Assembly: GCA_030077755.1 (NCBI GenBank)
Contig: JAQJZZ010000002.1
Span: 1,116,001-1,180,000 of the forward strand
DNA from: Filosporella fistucella
Taxonomy: Eukaryota; Ascomycota; Leotiomycetes; Helotiales
Length of the DNA: 64,000 bases
Direction: 5' to 3'
A model generated the notes under the pieces. The model made no database searches, was not told the DNA's origin, and saw only the letters and a program-made list of their open reading frames with translations. The position numbers and the translations under genes are program-made. How positions within the stretch are numbered: the first letter of the stretch is position 1; every line of letters begins with the position of its first letter. Of this stretch, positions 23,982 to 35,501 are shown in pieces.

Positions 23982-24093
23982 GATGAGAGTTTTTGGTGAA
24001 AGTTACTTGTTCAATTGAATGTTCAATTGAAGGGTTTGGGAAGTCAGCTTTGGGTGGGGAGACTTTTTGTTTGTTTTCGATTCTGCCGTCAGT

Positions 24094-24100
24094 TGAGTCA
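24094..24100 (-). promoter_or_regulatory. Gcn4/CPC1-type site TGAGTCA before LYS1
   Basis: On the + strand this reads TGAGTCA; on the LYS1 sense strand it is TGACTCA, ending 113 bases before the start codon at 23981. Lysine genes are classic targets of general/cross-pathway control in fungi, so the placement is meaningful, though binding is inferred. Confidence 0.6.
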
Positions 24101-24314
24101 CCGCCGAGATTTTCTGGGGTCAGTGAAGGTGGAAAAGAAAGCCGACATCGCCCCATGTAGCAGGGAACAATTGGGAAAGCCTCTTACAAGTCATTTTGAC
24201 CAACGTAGAACGAATTATCCGTCGGAAAAATCTGCTATGGGAATTCTTTAAGATTTTCCATTAGTTTTGTCATCATTGGTTAAGTCGACCCTCAGATATT
24301 GAAACACCAGCCAC

Positions 24315-24350
24315 CGGATCCTTCAATGACTTCGGATCCTTCAATGACTT
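24315..24350. repeat. Perfect 18-bp tandem duplication
   Basis: CGGATCCTTCAATGACTT occurs twice head to tail with no mismatch (24315-24332, 24333-24350). It lies in the divergent promoter region about 530 bp before the secreted-protein ATG. It could be replication slippage or a duplicated regulatory site. Confidence 0.85.
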
Positions 24351-24882
24351 GGTATCAGGTTCCTACTGTAGCTTCTTCTCGTCGGATCACTATCCCATTC
24401 ATAGGACATGTTTTTGCTCCTTCGCAAGCCTCTTTCTTGTTCAACTGAGAGAATTGTCCTCAAATGTGAAAGTGAAAATGTCACTCCCGTCAACTGAGTA
24501 GTCTCTCACCGAACCATGGCCGTGCTTGTCGCAGGTGTTTCTTGGATTCGTTTCGTCACTGTTTCTTCCCCTCCATTTTTTAAACTTAGCTCTAGCATGA
24601 CATCCCGATTAGATCTGATTCGTACCTTGGCGGTGATCTCCCGTACTATGTCTAAAGTCCATTGGACATAGATTCCGGATGATTCTCCTACCTGAAGCTT
24701 GACGAACCTCTAGCAAAACCCAATCTGAAGATTGAGGCGGTGTTTGGGTCATGTATATAGCCTGCTAATCTCAGAAACTGGAATGCGTTCATTGTATCTC
24801 ACCATGTCTTCATGCTGATCTGGGCCATTCTTTTTCACCTTCCTGTTGCTACTTCCTTTCCTCGAGCATCCAGCCAGCTGGC

Positions 24883-26160
24883 ATGGCTTTCTCTTCTCGA
24901 TTGCCAGGTGCACTCACCATTCTTTTGTATTTGCATTTATTTTATACATCTGTACTCGCTCAGAATGGAACTGTTGAGACACTTCCAGGGTTTGGTGATG
25001 TCGTGCAGGTGCTCGGTGCCGTAAGTTGAAAGCACTGCCTTATTATATCGATCTTCTTTAACAACCACAGATGGAAAGGACAGATCAGGATTTTAAAGAT
25101 GGACTCGCATTAGATATTCTATCTCCTAAGAATCGAACGCTCGTTGTCAAACAAAATACCTCGCCGCTCGGTGGCTCATTCGTCACAGGCAACTCCGGAG
25201 AGCCTTTCAAAGCATTGTCAAATTACTCCTACGTAATCACAATGAATGAAACGGCCAACGACCTAATAGCCAAGATCGAGATTCCATATGATGTGAAAAT
25301 GCTTAATGCAATGGGCATTCAAGAAGCTAATACTTATGTCGCAAAACTTTCTTCAGACAAGAAAAGCTGGACTGTAGACGATGCAACTCGGAACGTACAC
25401 CGGAGCGAAAATAACACACGAATCATCAAGATGACTTCCATAGATGGAGAGTATCTTTTGGTTGGCAGACAGACAGTGGACACCAGCAATATTTTCGTAC
25501 AATATGGTCAAGGAGTTACAAGAACTGTAAATATAACAGGAGGCAGAGGCGTCCAACAAGCTGAATTCATTGACGGCATGCGATTCTCAGTGGAGTCAAG
25601 ACAACCTATGAAAATCAACGTGGAACTGAAACAGGGTGTCAATCCGGGGACTTTACCACCGAATACACAGAGTTTGAATTCGTACATGTGGGTCATTAAT
25701 ACGAGTGCTCCTTTTATGGAAATTAATGCAGAGATGCGAGTACCTTGTAAGTTTATCCTTGAATGTCAATGTAATAATCTCTGATGGGTGCAATAGTCAA
25801 TCGTAATATGCTAGTAGCAATGAGGCCAGCTGGCTCTTCTCCATCAACAATGCTGACGGTGGCAAAACGAGCATTGAACGCGACTAGTGGGCAGTTTCGG
25901 CCTGTAAATGAAGCTGTACAAACGGTGAAAGAATTGCCGGAAGATCGAGTGCAGGTACCTGATATGACACAATTAGACGGCCAATACATAATACTTGTAA
26001 CCCAACCGAAGCCAGTGGGCGAGAGTGAGTGTTTCCATTCTCAGTAACCCAGATAGGAACTAATATGTGCCCAGCTCTTTCACACGCAAACGTTGTTAGA
26101 CCTACAAGAAGACGGAGAAATGCTTGGTTTACAATTGATGACGAAGTTCTGAACATGTAG
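24883..26160 (+). CDS. Secreted, heavily glycosylatable protein of unknown function
   Basis: 375 residues in four exons (24883-25020, 25071-25746, 25797-26024, 26075-26160), all phases consistent. The N-terminus is a clear signal peptide: MAFSSRLPGA, a hydrophobic core TILLYLHLFY, then TSVLA before QNGT. The mature part has about nine N-glycosylation sequons (for example NGT, NRT, NTS, NYS, NET, NNT, NIT, NTS, NAT). It has beta-rich, evenly hydrophobic segments, no second membrane helix, no GPI signal and few cysteines. The C-terminus is basic (RPTRRRRNAWFTIDD). I recognise no catalytic domain. A cell-wall or extracellular role is inferred only from the signal peptide and sequons. The gene ends 106 bp from the convergent NTR2 gene. 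Confidence 0.8.
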
Positions 26161-26266
26161 TTGATACCTGATAGTGATTCGTAGATGTATAAGCACAATG
26201 CACAATGTAGACGACATTTCACATCCTTGCAACAGTGCTTCATTCTCTGATGATTATTGATCTAGC

Positions 26267-27741
26267 TTAGCCAATATCTTCAATGTCCGGTCTCACTGTC
26301 GGCGTATTCCCAAAACTCTCCAACCCACGATCTACCATCAATGGTGCGGAGAGCCCAACATTTGGGCTGTTCAAGAGATTCTGAGCATCCGCCACAGCTC
26401 CGTTCGTATCGGCTTTCAGAGCAGCATACTTTGCACCGGCTTGCTTCAGCAAATCCTGAACCTCCGCCTCCCGTTTACCGATATCTATTTTCTCCTGCTT
26501 CGACTCCTCCATTTTCTTATGTCGCTTCGCCAAATCAGCTTCCATGCTACTTAGGGTATTCTTCAACCTGTCAAGGCATTCTGACAGGACAGGTAATGGA
26601 GTAATCCTCGCCGGGACCTGCGCAGTTATGGCCTCCACCTTTTCACCAGGCTTATGAAGACCATCCATACCCGCCCTAGTCTGGGCAGCTTCGTAAGCTG
26701 CCCGTCTCTCTGCTTCCGAATCATCTGATTCATCATCAGAGCTGCCCTCAGCTTGATGGATCATCTCAGCCATCTCCTTTCTGTGTCTTTTTTGCGCTTC
26801 TCGCTCCTGTTTCTTACCGAGCGAGATTCGACCGTCGTCTACGAATTCATCAAAACCTTCGCCAAGGTCTTCGTCTTCTCTGACTAAACGGCCTGCATCT
26901 TTCTTTTTCGTTGGCAGGAGCGAAAACTGGCGTCTATCTTGGCCATCATCCTCCAATGAAATAAAATCTTCCTCTTGAGCCAAACGGGCACGGCGTTCCT
27001 TTTTCTCCCTGATCTCTGCTTCACTGGGAATGAAAGCAGGAGTCGATCCAACTAAATCCACAACCATGGCCCCCTCCAATTCCGACTCATCTAAACCATC
27101 CTCATCCTCTGCCGTAACCTGTAATGCCGCTTGTAAATCTTTGGGGGTTGTAGGGGTAGAGCTCTTCAATTCATTCAAGTAATCCTTGCTATAAGTCGGC
27201 CGATTATCGTCATCATCATTTGTACGGGATGGGAGTCCTTGATATGGAAGGCTTCGCCGTAAAGCATTTCCCTCTGTTATGCGGCGACCAAGCGTCGATT
27301 TCTTAGGTGCAAATGCTTCGTCGTCCTCCAATGCTTCTGCAGCGTCACCAGAAATTATTTCTCCTGGTCCGAACGATAGCCTTGAAGCTTTCGGCTTCTT
27401 CTTTTTCATTAGAGAGTTCGACCTCCCTATGGTTGGCTTGTTTGTGCCTTCGGACTGTCCGGTTTCACTCCCCTCTGGCGAGTTATCATCAAAGGCAATG
27501 CTTTGTCTCAATGAGGATTTCTTGAACGGCTTTCGAACAACATTTGAGGTCGAGGGAACACCGGAAGCTGTAATACATAGTCAGCTACTCATTCCAAATC
27601 AGCTGGGATCGAAGGTGTGGACTAATGGAACTCACCTGAATTCGAGCTCTCCGCTCCATGTATATCACTTGTGTCTCCATCTTCCTCCTCGTCCACTTGA
27701 ATCTTTCGAGCCTTTCGTTTGGATCCGAAGGCAGACTTCAT
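26267..27741 (-). CDS. NTR2-domain (nineteen-complex-related) splicing factor
   Basis: 468 residues in two exons (27741-27636 and 27567-26267). It begins with a basic MKSAFGSKRKARKIQVDEEE, then acidic stretches. It carries the hallmark RPTYSKDYLNELKSSTPTTP that precedes the NTR2 domain, followed by VVDLVGSTPAFIPSEAEI, REKKERRARLAQEEDFISL and a C-terminal coiled coil (LKNTLSSMEADLAKRHKKME onward). Ntr2 works with Ntr1 and the helicase Prp43 to take apart the intron-lariat spliceosome after splicing. The same motif is found in the plant ILP1/animal GCFC-type family, so orthology to yeast Ntr2 is by domain only. The gene shares a 218-bp divergent promoter with SmG. Confidence 0.85.
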
Positions 27742-27959
27742 TATCACAGCTTTGGCTCTAGCCGCGTAGTGTCACAAATTCCGAGTTCAAGCAACAACGT
27801 CGTTGCAGTACATCTCGACCGTGTTGTTTTCAGAAAAAATACGAGCCTCATCCATTATCAGCACGTGACCTGCAGCCTAGCGCCTTGAGAGATTGTAAAC
27901 TTTCAGACCCAACTCAAGAACCCCACACGCTCACAGCATCCTCAACCCTTACAGCAAAG
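27742..27959. promoter_or_regulatory. Bidirectional NTR2/SmG promoter with CACGTGAC
   Basis: Only 218 bp separate the two divergent ATGs, so the two splicing genes almost certainly share promoter sequence. In the middle is CACGTGAC (27862-27869), the core recognised by bHLH factors of the Cbf1 type in fungi. Binding is inferred. Confidence 0.55.
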
Positions 27960-28442
27960 ATGCCTCAAGCTCAGCCAGAGCTCAAGAAGGTTTGTTACTC
28001 CCCATATCTGCCGTATGGTCCCTCGAACCGTCGCGACTCCCGCCACACGCGACCGTATTTTGGGACAAGCGCGAGGTAACTCTAAGAAGGAGTACAAATG
28101 GACTAATTGCATATTACAGTACCTTGATAAGAGGCTTTTCGTGCAATTGAATGGAAGCAGGAAAGTCATTGGTGTTTTGAGAGGTTACGATGTTGGTTTT
28201 ACGCTTCTCGTTGTAGTGACGGCTCGCTGATTTGATGAAGGTCTTCTTAAACATTGTCTTAGATGATGCGGTTGAGGAGAAGGATGGCGGAGAGAAAGTG
28301 AGGTTAGGGATGGTGGTTAGTATAGAGTCTTCGAAATATTTGAAATGTAGGAGCTAATACAAGGCAGGTCATTCGAGGAAATTCAGTCGTTATGCTCGAG
28401 GCATTGGAGAGAATAGGCGGAGGAAGAGAAGACAGAGGTTGA
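27960..28442 (+). CDS. Sm core protein G (snRNP SmG)
   Basis: 83 residues in four small exons: 27960-27989, 28120-28191, 28241-28315, 28368-28442. SmG is one of the seven Sm proteins that ring the Sm site of U1, U2, U4 and U5 snRNAs. The Sm1 motif is KRLFVQLNGSRKVIGVLRGYD followed by VFLNIVLDD; Sm2 is GMVVIRGNSVVMLEALERI. The PELKKYLDKR start and the MVVIRGNS block separate SmG from LSm7. The tail GGGREDRG is short. Intron 2 (28192-28240) has a weak donor, GTTGGT, and retaining it gives a premature stop. Regulation by intron retention is possible but unproven. Confidence 0.94.
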
Positions 28443-28612
28443 GGCATACAATCAAAATGAAGCTATCATAGACCCGCGTCGGCTTTGGGGAGGCCAAAAA
28501 GTTGTTACATCTGGGATCATGGCGTTTGTGCGGCTGTGCGATCAATACCATCTCAAGAATGGAAATGCAAATTGATAAGGAAATTTTGCCATGGAGGACT
28601 TCAATGCTCAAG

Positions 28613-29253
28613 CTACTTGAACTGCTCCCAATACTTCTCCTCAAACCCGTCTACCAATGAACCCTCAAAATCTTTGACCCAGCCTTTGATTCCTCCTTTT
28701 AGGACCAAGACTTTCACAGAGGTCTTGCGGCCGAATTTTGAAACATCATCGATGTAGTCTTGCATCCAGCTTGCACATCGAGGTCCTCTGCCATTTGAAG
28801 CTCCTAATTGAATGTTCAATGACTGCTTGCAAAGTGAAAAACACGAATGTCAAATGCTCACCACAGTAGAAAATAACCTGCTTGATCAATGCCCTGTCAC
28901 ACAGGTCTAATAGAGTCTTTCGAGTTTGGTAGAAACTTTGCGCAGGCAAATTGATCGAAGTTTTGATCGTGCCTCCCTATCTCAATCTCGTGATCAGTAC
29001 ATGTAGTATCAGGATATTGTTCAGTTTCTGGCTGCGAGTAGTCCTGCTCAGAATGCTCCTTTGAAAACTCAAATCTTACCTCCCAGTCAGTCCGTCGAAC
29101 GTCCACAAGTAAGAAGGGTCTTGGATTAGGCTTGATATCCATATCATCAAAGGCCTTCATCAATTCGTCCGCCGTGATTTGAGGGCATGTTGCTCTAGGA
29201 GCTGGAAAGGCATCCCACCAGTTCTCTGGTTGAGCTGCTTTCGTATCGGTCAT
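28613..29253 (-). CDS. Rhodanese/CDC25-like phosphatase or arsenate reductase
   Basis: 159 residues in three exons (29253-29080, 28976-28862, 28803-28613). It is a single rhodanese domain: CPQITADELMKAF, then PFLLVDVRRTDWEGGTIKTS, INLPAQSF, and the active-site loop VIFYCGASNGRGPRCASW. The loop has the seven-position C-x5-R spacing (C-G-A-S-N-G-R) of CDC25/Acr2-type enzymes rather than the C-x4-R loop of sulfurtransferases, so phosphatase or arsenate-reductase chemistry is more likely. VLKGGIKGWVKDFEG closes the domain. The substrate cannot be decided from sequence. Two TGACTCA sites lie upstream. Confidence 0.85.
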
Positions 29254-29695
29254 TGTTGTAAAAAAATTGTGTATCGAATTATCGTGATATCAGAGAATAT
29301 GCTCGCCTTTCACCTCTTTTTATACACTCTGCTTTCGACAGGGCAAATGAGGTGAGCTACTAGCTCAAGGGGTTCAATTTGAATTGTGGGGTTGGAGCAG
29401 AGTCACTTTGTCGAAGTCAGCTGAAAATTAGGAACCAATGAGTTAGAGTCTAAAATGGTATCAACTGCTGAAATATGTCTGCCTATAACGAGAGTCACAG
29501 AAAGCATTCAAGCTAGGCATTAATTTCTTTTTAGAAGTCTCAATGACTCAAGCACTCCTAATACTCAGGGTTTGTTGTTGCAAAGCCCCTCTCGCTTGAA
29601 CATTTTGACTCATTCAATAGAAAATGGATGCCAGCATTCTGTGGCGGTGTATCTTCATTAGAACCATAATTTTACATTTGCATGCCAGAAGGAAA
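29254..29695. promoter_or_regulatory. Upstream region of rhodanese gene with two TGACTCA sites
   Basis: This gap between the rhodanese start and the end of KRE33 holds no gene. TGACTCA occurs at 29544-29550 and 29606-29612, 62 bp apart. These could bind Gcn4/CPC1 or AP-1-like bZIP factors. Confidence 0.4.
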
Positions 29696-32600
29696 TTATG
29701 CCCGACCCTTTTTCGAACTTTTCTTAGACTTTTTGTGCGCCTTGTCGCCGAACTCCTCTGCATAAATCTCTGCAGCTGTTTCACCAGCTTTCCTCTTTGA
29801 AGCCTTTGCGCTCTTTACACTCACTATTGGGTTCTTCTGACCACTCTTTGAAGCAGTCAAGACCTGTTTCTCGGCATCCGCCCAGCCTGGAGCACCCTCC
29901 TCTATTTCATATCTTGAGAAGAATTAGCAATGCAACAATGAGCGGGTGTGGAGGATGACTTACTGGTCGAGTGGTAGTGCATCTATTAGTTCTCTTTGCT
30001 TTTCCCGTAATCCTCTCAAAGCTTCATCGCCGCCTTCCTCAAGCTCCTCTTCCAGACCGGTCATTAGAGGAACAAATTTGGTATCAACGACTTCGTCGTC
30101 GTGGGCACCGCTGGCATCTGCAAGACTAACCCCAATATTTTCCCTCTGAGGCAATGAGGCTTCATGTGCACCTGACACGAGGCTACTAAAATGTGAGCTC
30201 ATCTTTCGCATGATCTTGATGAACATTGCTAGGAGCTGAGAAGATTGGATGGATGCTGCGCCTGATGATAGATCCTTCTCTATGTCATCAAACTCTTTAC
30301 ATTGTAGGCCAATAGCGAGAAGAATCGCTTGCTGTACAGGTGTCAGGTTGATATTAGTTTTGAGGCTTCCAATAAAGTAGGCACGGGCAAGATCTGGGAC
30401 CAAGTCTAAGATGACATGGTAATCCAGCATATTGTTAGCGTATGACTCTAGTCGCTTCAAATCGAACGGCGACACGATCCTGTCAAGGTCCTCCTTAGAA
30501 AAAGGTCGGGATTGAGTGGACAGGTCAAGAGTGGCTCCCTTATTAGCAGACTCGTTGATGTTGAGGGCTAAACCAGACGGGAAATCTTTGAACTGATACT
30601 TGAGAAGCTTCAAGAAACGTTGCTGAAAGTCGCGCGAGAATGCTCCAAGCCTGAAAAAGTCAGCATTAAACCCATCGAATAAATTGTTAAATATAGGATC
30701 TTATGGACAACAGCCATATGGAAAAACCAGTAAACAGGACATGCTTACCATGTGACATCCTCTGGGGTTCCCACGGGATGAATCATGACACAGGTATGTT
30801 CACCAGTGAGGTCGTTCGGTGTTTGTCTCAAATATACAGGGGCAAACGAGGCTCTCTGCCAGAACTTGTGCAGTTGTTTCGTCAAGCCATAACTGACACC
30901 AACATAATCCAGATTGTCCGGTCTCTTTTCGGACAGCTTTGCGAATAATGGTGGCATCTTCCGAATGTCCCTGACTTTAATATCATCGTCCAGTAAGGTA
31001 GCACTTGCTAATTCTGCATCTGTAACTCTGGTGATCGTTTCTTCCACATGACCATTGGAATCCTCGGACAAATTGGCAAATTTTCCTTCGTAGAAATCGA
31101 TGAGGAGCTCAATAGCCTTTCCTCCGTAGCCCATCCCAATATAGTCCGGATTTGTCGCTATCCGTACAATCCGAGCTCCAGATAAGCCAGCGAATTCGTC
31201 GTCCTGAAATTGTTGGCTAACAATCCACGGAATCAAATCTCCTGCAGCTCTTTTGCCTCTACTTAGGTTGTTCATTACACTTTCCTTGCTAATTCGTCCT
31301 TCAAGCGCGACTTGAATGACACAGAGTGGTTCAGGCAAATGTTTACTGTTTTCTTCGATTGGGGGAACAAGTACGAAAAGTTGATGTGCAGGTGCGTCAC
31401 TCATTAATTGCAGGTCATCAGGGGTATTTTTGTAATGGCTGGCAACATAGAGAGCGACCATTTGCTGTAAAAACTTCTCTGAAACTTCGTGAAAGGAAAA
31501 CAGAGTATCACGATTGACATTGAGAAGTTGGCATTCGGACGGGTGCGGACATCCACCAGTATTCAGTTTTGACCTTGGGAGAGTGGCGTCCAAACCTGAG
31601 ATTGCATATTAGTATATAGATCACTATTTTTATGTGGTTGGGACTTACAGAGAACAGTATTCAACCATTTTTCGACAGCATCACCTTTGGCATATCTGAT
31701 GGGTTCAGACAAAGTCACTTCTCTCAAAGAGCGGCCACCTGAAAAGCTGCCATCTTGAACCTTTGCAGTCTTTCCAGTTGACCGATCAGCTACCTCTGCA
31801 TCTGATTTGGCTTTTGAGATGCCAGCTGATTGCTCTCGAAGCTGACTTATAAGTTTCAATGATAGTGACCTTCCAGTTCCCTCATAACCATTAATTGTAG
31901 ATGCCATGAATACCAAATAAGGGCCCATTAGCTTTTTCACTAATAGCAGTGGAATTGCAGCAGCCTCATCTATCACTAAAAGCTCAGCTTGGCCCAAAAC
32001 GTGCGCATCTTGAGGCCTGATATATTGAATAGTTTGGCGGTGCTGGCGGTGAATATTGACTCGGACAATTGCCTTTTTGAAATCTGGATTTGTCGACTGA
32101 ATGATTGAATAATCTTCGTGATCCAGGTAGCCGAGAGCATCAAACCCTTTGAATATGAATTCAAATAAAGTTTTCAGATTTTCGGGGCTTGGGGATGTGA
32201 TGAAAATATTGCTATAGCCATGAGCAACCGCAGCAGCTACAGCAACACCCAGCGCAGCTGACTTCCCTCGACCTCTAGCGGCTGTCAGAGTGACAGTGCT
32301 TCTCAGTGTCTTCTCCGCAATGGCATCGACAAATGTTAAAAGAGCTTTGGCCTGGTCTACTGTTTTCGCCAAAGTTACTAAGGGTCCAATTGGCTGTGTG
32401 GTTTGCAGTTCCTCCTTCATGTTGTCTAACTCTATCTGAGCCTCGGTTTTAGGATTATCCTGATCAGGAGGAGGGAGGGCCATGACCTTTTTGCCTCCGG
32501 AAATGGGTAACACATTCATTTCGTCGTCTATCACTAGACACGATTCGCACTTTCCTAGAGACAGTATAAATCGCTCGTTGAATCTTGCTGTGACGTCGTC

Positions 32601-33240
32601 GTGTGCCTCTGTCCTATATCGAGAGTGGATATCCATGGACAATGTGTAAAGTTGCTTCAAACTTGTCATTCCCTTGAGTAGCAAAACAACCAGCCCGCCG
32701 CCTTCCACGGTTTCAATAGTTCTCGCAAGTAGGTTCGGTGTAATAGCCTCGAAGTCTTGTAGAATGCACATGCCGTATGTGTTTCCCAAAATCTTTTCCG
32801 TCTCTTTGTAGTATACATATCGAATATTGTGAAGGGACACAAACAACTCAAATGGATCTTCGGTATTGGCTTCTCTAATGCCTCGCTTGATTTCCTTCTT
32901 GATCTTATTCTCACGTTTTTTACGGTGACTTTACACAGTCAGCTATATTGTCCAAAGAGGTTTCAAACACGGCGATTGACCTGGTGAACCCGAGTAGATC
33001 TTTCTTATACGCCCAGAGCACTGATTTGTTCTGCTTCAAATTCCTTTGCGCCATAATATGATGCAGATAGACTATAACATCCTTCGATCGGTCCCCTACA
33101 ACCACGAAAAAACTGCGCTTTTTCTCCTGTATGCCATTATTGATCAACGCTTGGATGCGCGAGTCCCTACAGCCGAATTAGAAACTGTAGAACTGGGCTG
33201 CAAATTGTCTAGAAACTTACATCGCCTTTGTAGTCGCCAT
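29696..33240 (-). CDS. KRE33: RNA cytidine acetyltransferase (KRE33/NAT10)
   Basis: The enzyme makes N4-acetylcytidine in 18S rRNA and, with Tan1, in tRNA; it acts in the nucleolus and is needed for 40S biogenesis. 1078 residues in six exons: 33240-33221, 33166-32981, 32928-31649, 31595-30749, 30650-29964, 29912-29696. In order: DUF1726 region (RSFFVVVGDRSKD, SVLWAYKKDLLGFTSHRKK), the helicase-like ATPase with Walker A GRGKSAALG near residue 290 and Walker B LLVIDEAAAIPLLLV, the GNAT acetyl-CoA site IATNPDYIGMGYGGKAIELL, and the tRNA-binding C-terminal region. It ends in a basic nucleolar-type tail (AHKKSKKSSKKGRA). Exon 1 is only 20 nt, giving MATTKAMDSRI, comparable to MVKKAIDSRI of yeast. 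Intron 2 uses a weak donor GTCAAT. Confidence 0.95.
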
Positions 33241-33612
33241 ATTGACGGTGCTTCTCACGAGAATAATCGAGTCCCTCTGGATGGTGACATACACGAGAGC
33301 AATAGATGTGAAGCTTTCGAGATTCGTGGTGGAAAGTATTTCTCAGCGATGCTCTATCGCCAAAATAACTTTTTTTTATCTGAGCTCCCGCCGATTGCTG
33401 CTTAGCGCCTGCAGTACTGATAGCAGCAAGGCTGAGGAGAGGCATGATAGGCTGCATCATCCAAGGCTGCAGCCTTGCGATGTTTTGCAAAGTTACCTTA
33501 TTGAGGGGTAGGACCAGGAACGGTCATGGATGTGGCTATTATCATTCGGATGTTTTTCAATTAAGCTAAAACGCCAAACGATTCTGGTATGCTTTTATGC
33601 TGTTTGAACTAT
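33241..33612. other. Short gap between KRE33 start and ERG10 end
   Basis: Promoter and leader of KRE33 plus the 3' flank of ERG10, both transcribed leftward. An open frame crosses it on the minus strand but has no domain features. Confidence 0.5.
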
Positions 33613-34961
<1,349 letters not shown>

Positions 34962-35501
34962 TTTGAGTATTCGAGAATATTATTGAGAGGCTGAAGGGAT
35001 TCAAGAACGTACTCGACAATCAAAAGTCGGAGGGTTCAGTGATTCAAGTAGATGATCAGGAGCAATGTTTGCTTAGACGAAGCTCAACAAAGCTCACCGC
35101 TTCGCGCCCACTAAAACTAAAAAGTAGTTCAGGGGTCTTGACAGGCAGGCACCAAGAATACTGTGAACAACTTTTAATTTCAATTGGGATCAGTGAAAAC
35201 AGAGTTTAGCCCTTCATTACAAATTCCAAGGCTTGAACAATAAAATACTGTTTTGCTGGTATTGATATCCACACTCATCTGCAGAAAAATACTCGCCGAA
35301 AAAGGAGGGGAGTCAAGATGATAGAGGGGCATTCAGGCAAGGCTGGAGAGAGTCACATGATATCGAAGCTAGCGTCCGAGCCTGTCGCGAGGAGCATCGA
35401 GCTTTTTGCAAAGCTCGCTGTCGCGACCAGGACTCTAAGGCTGTACAAAGTTGCAATTCCAATAAAATTGCCATTACAGACTCTCCCCGATACTGCGCAA
35501 T
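34962..35501. promoter_or_regulatory. Divergent promoter between ERG10 and SNU114
   Basis: 540 bp between divergent ATGs; no gene fits. A short + strand frame at 35318-35509 has no family features. No specific factor site stands out. Confidence 0.45.

Larger units (their letters stand above)
23982..24882. other. Divergent intergenic region between LYS1 and secreted-protein gene
   Basis: About 0.9 kb with no supported gene. It contains the Gcn4-type TGAGTCA (24094-24100) and an 18-bp perfect tandem duplication (24315-24350), each listed separately. Confidence 0.5.
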
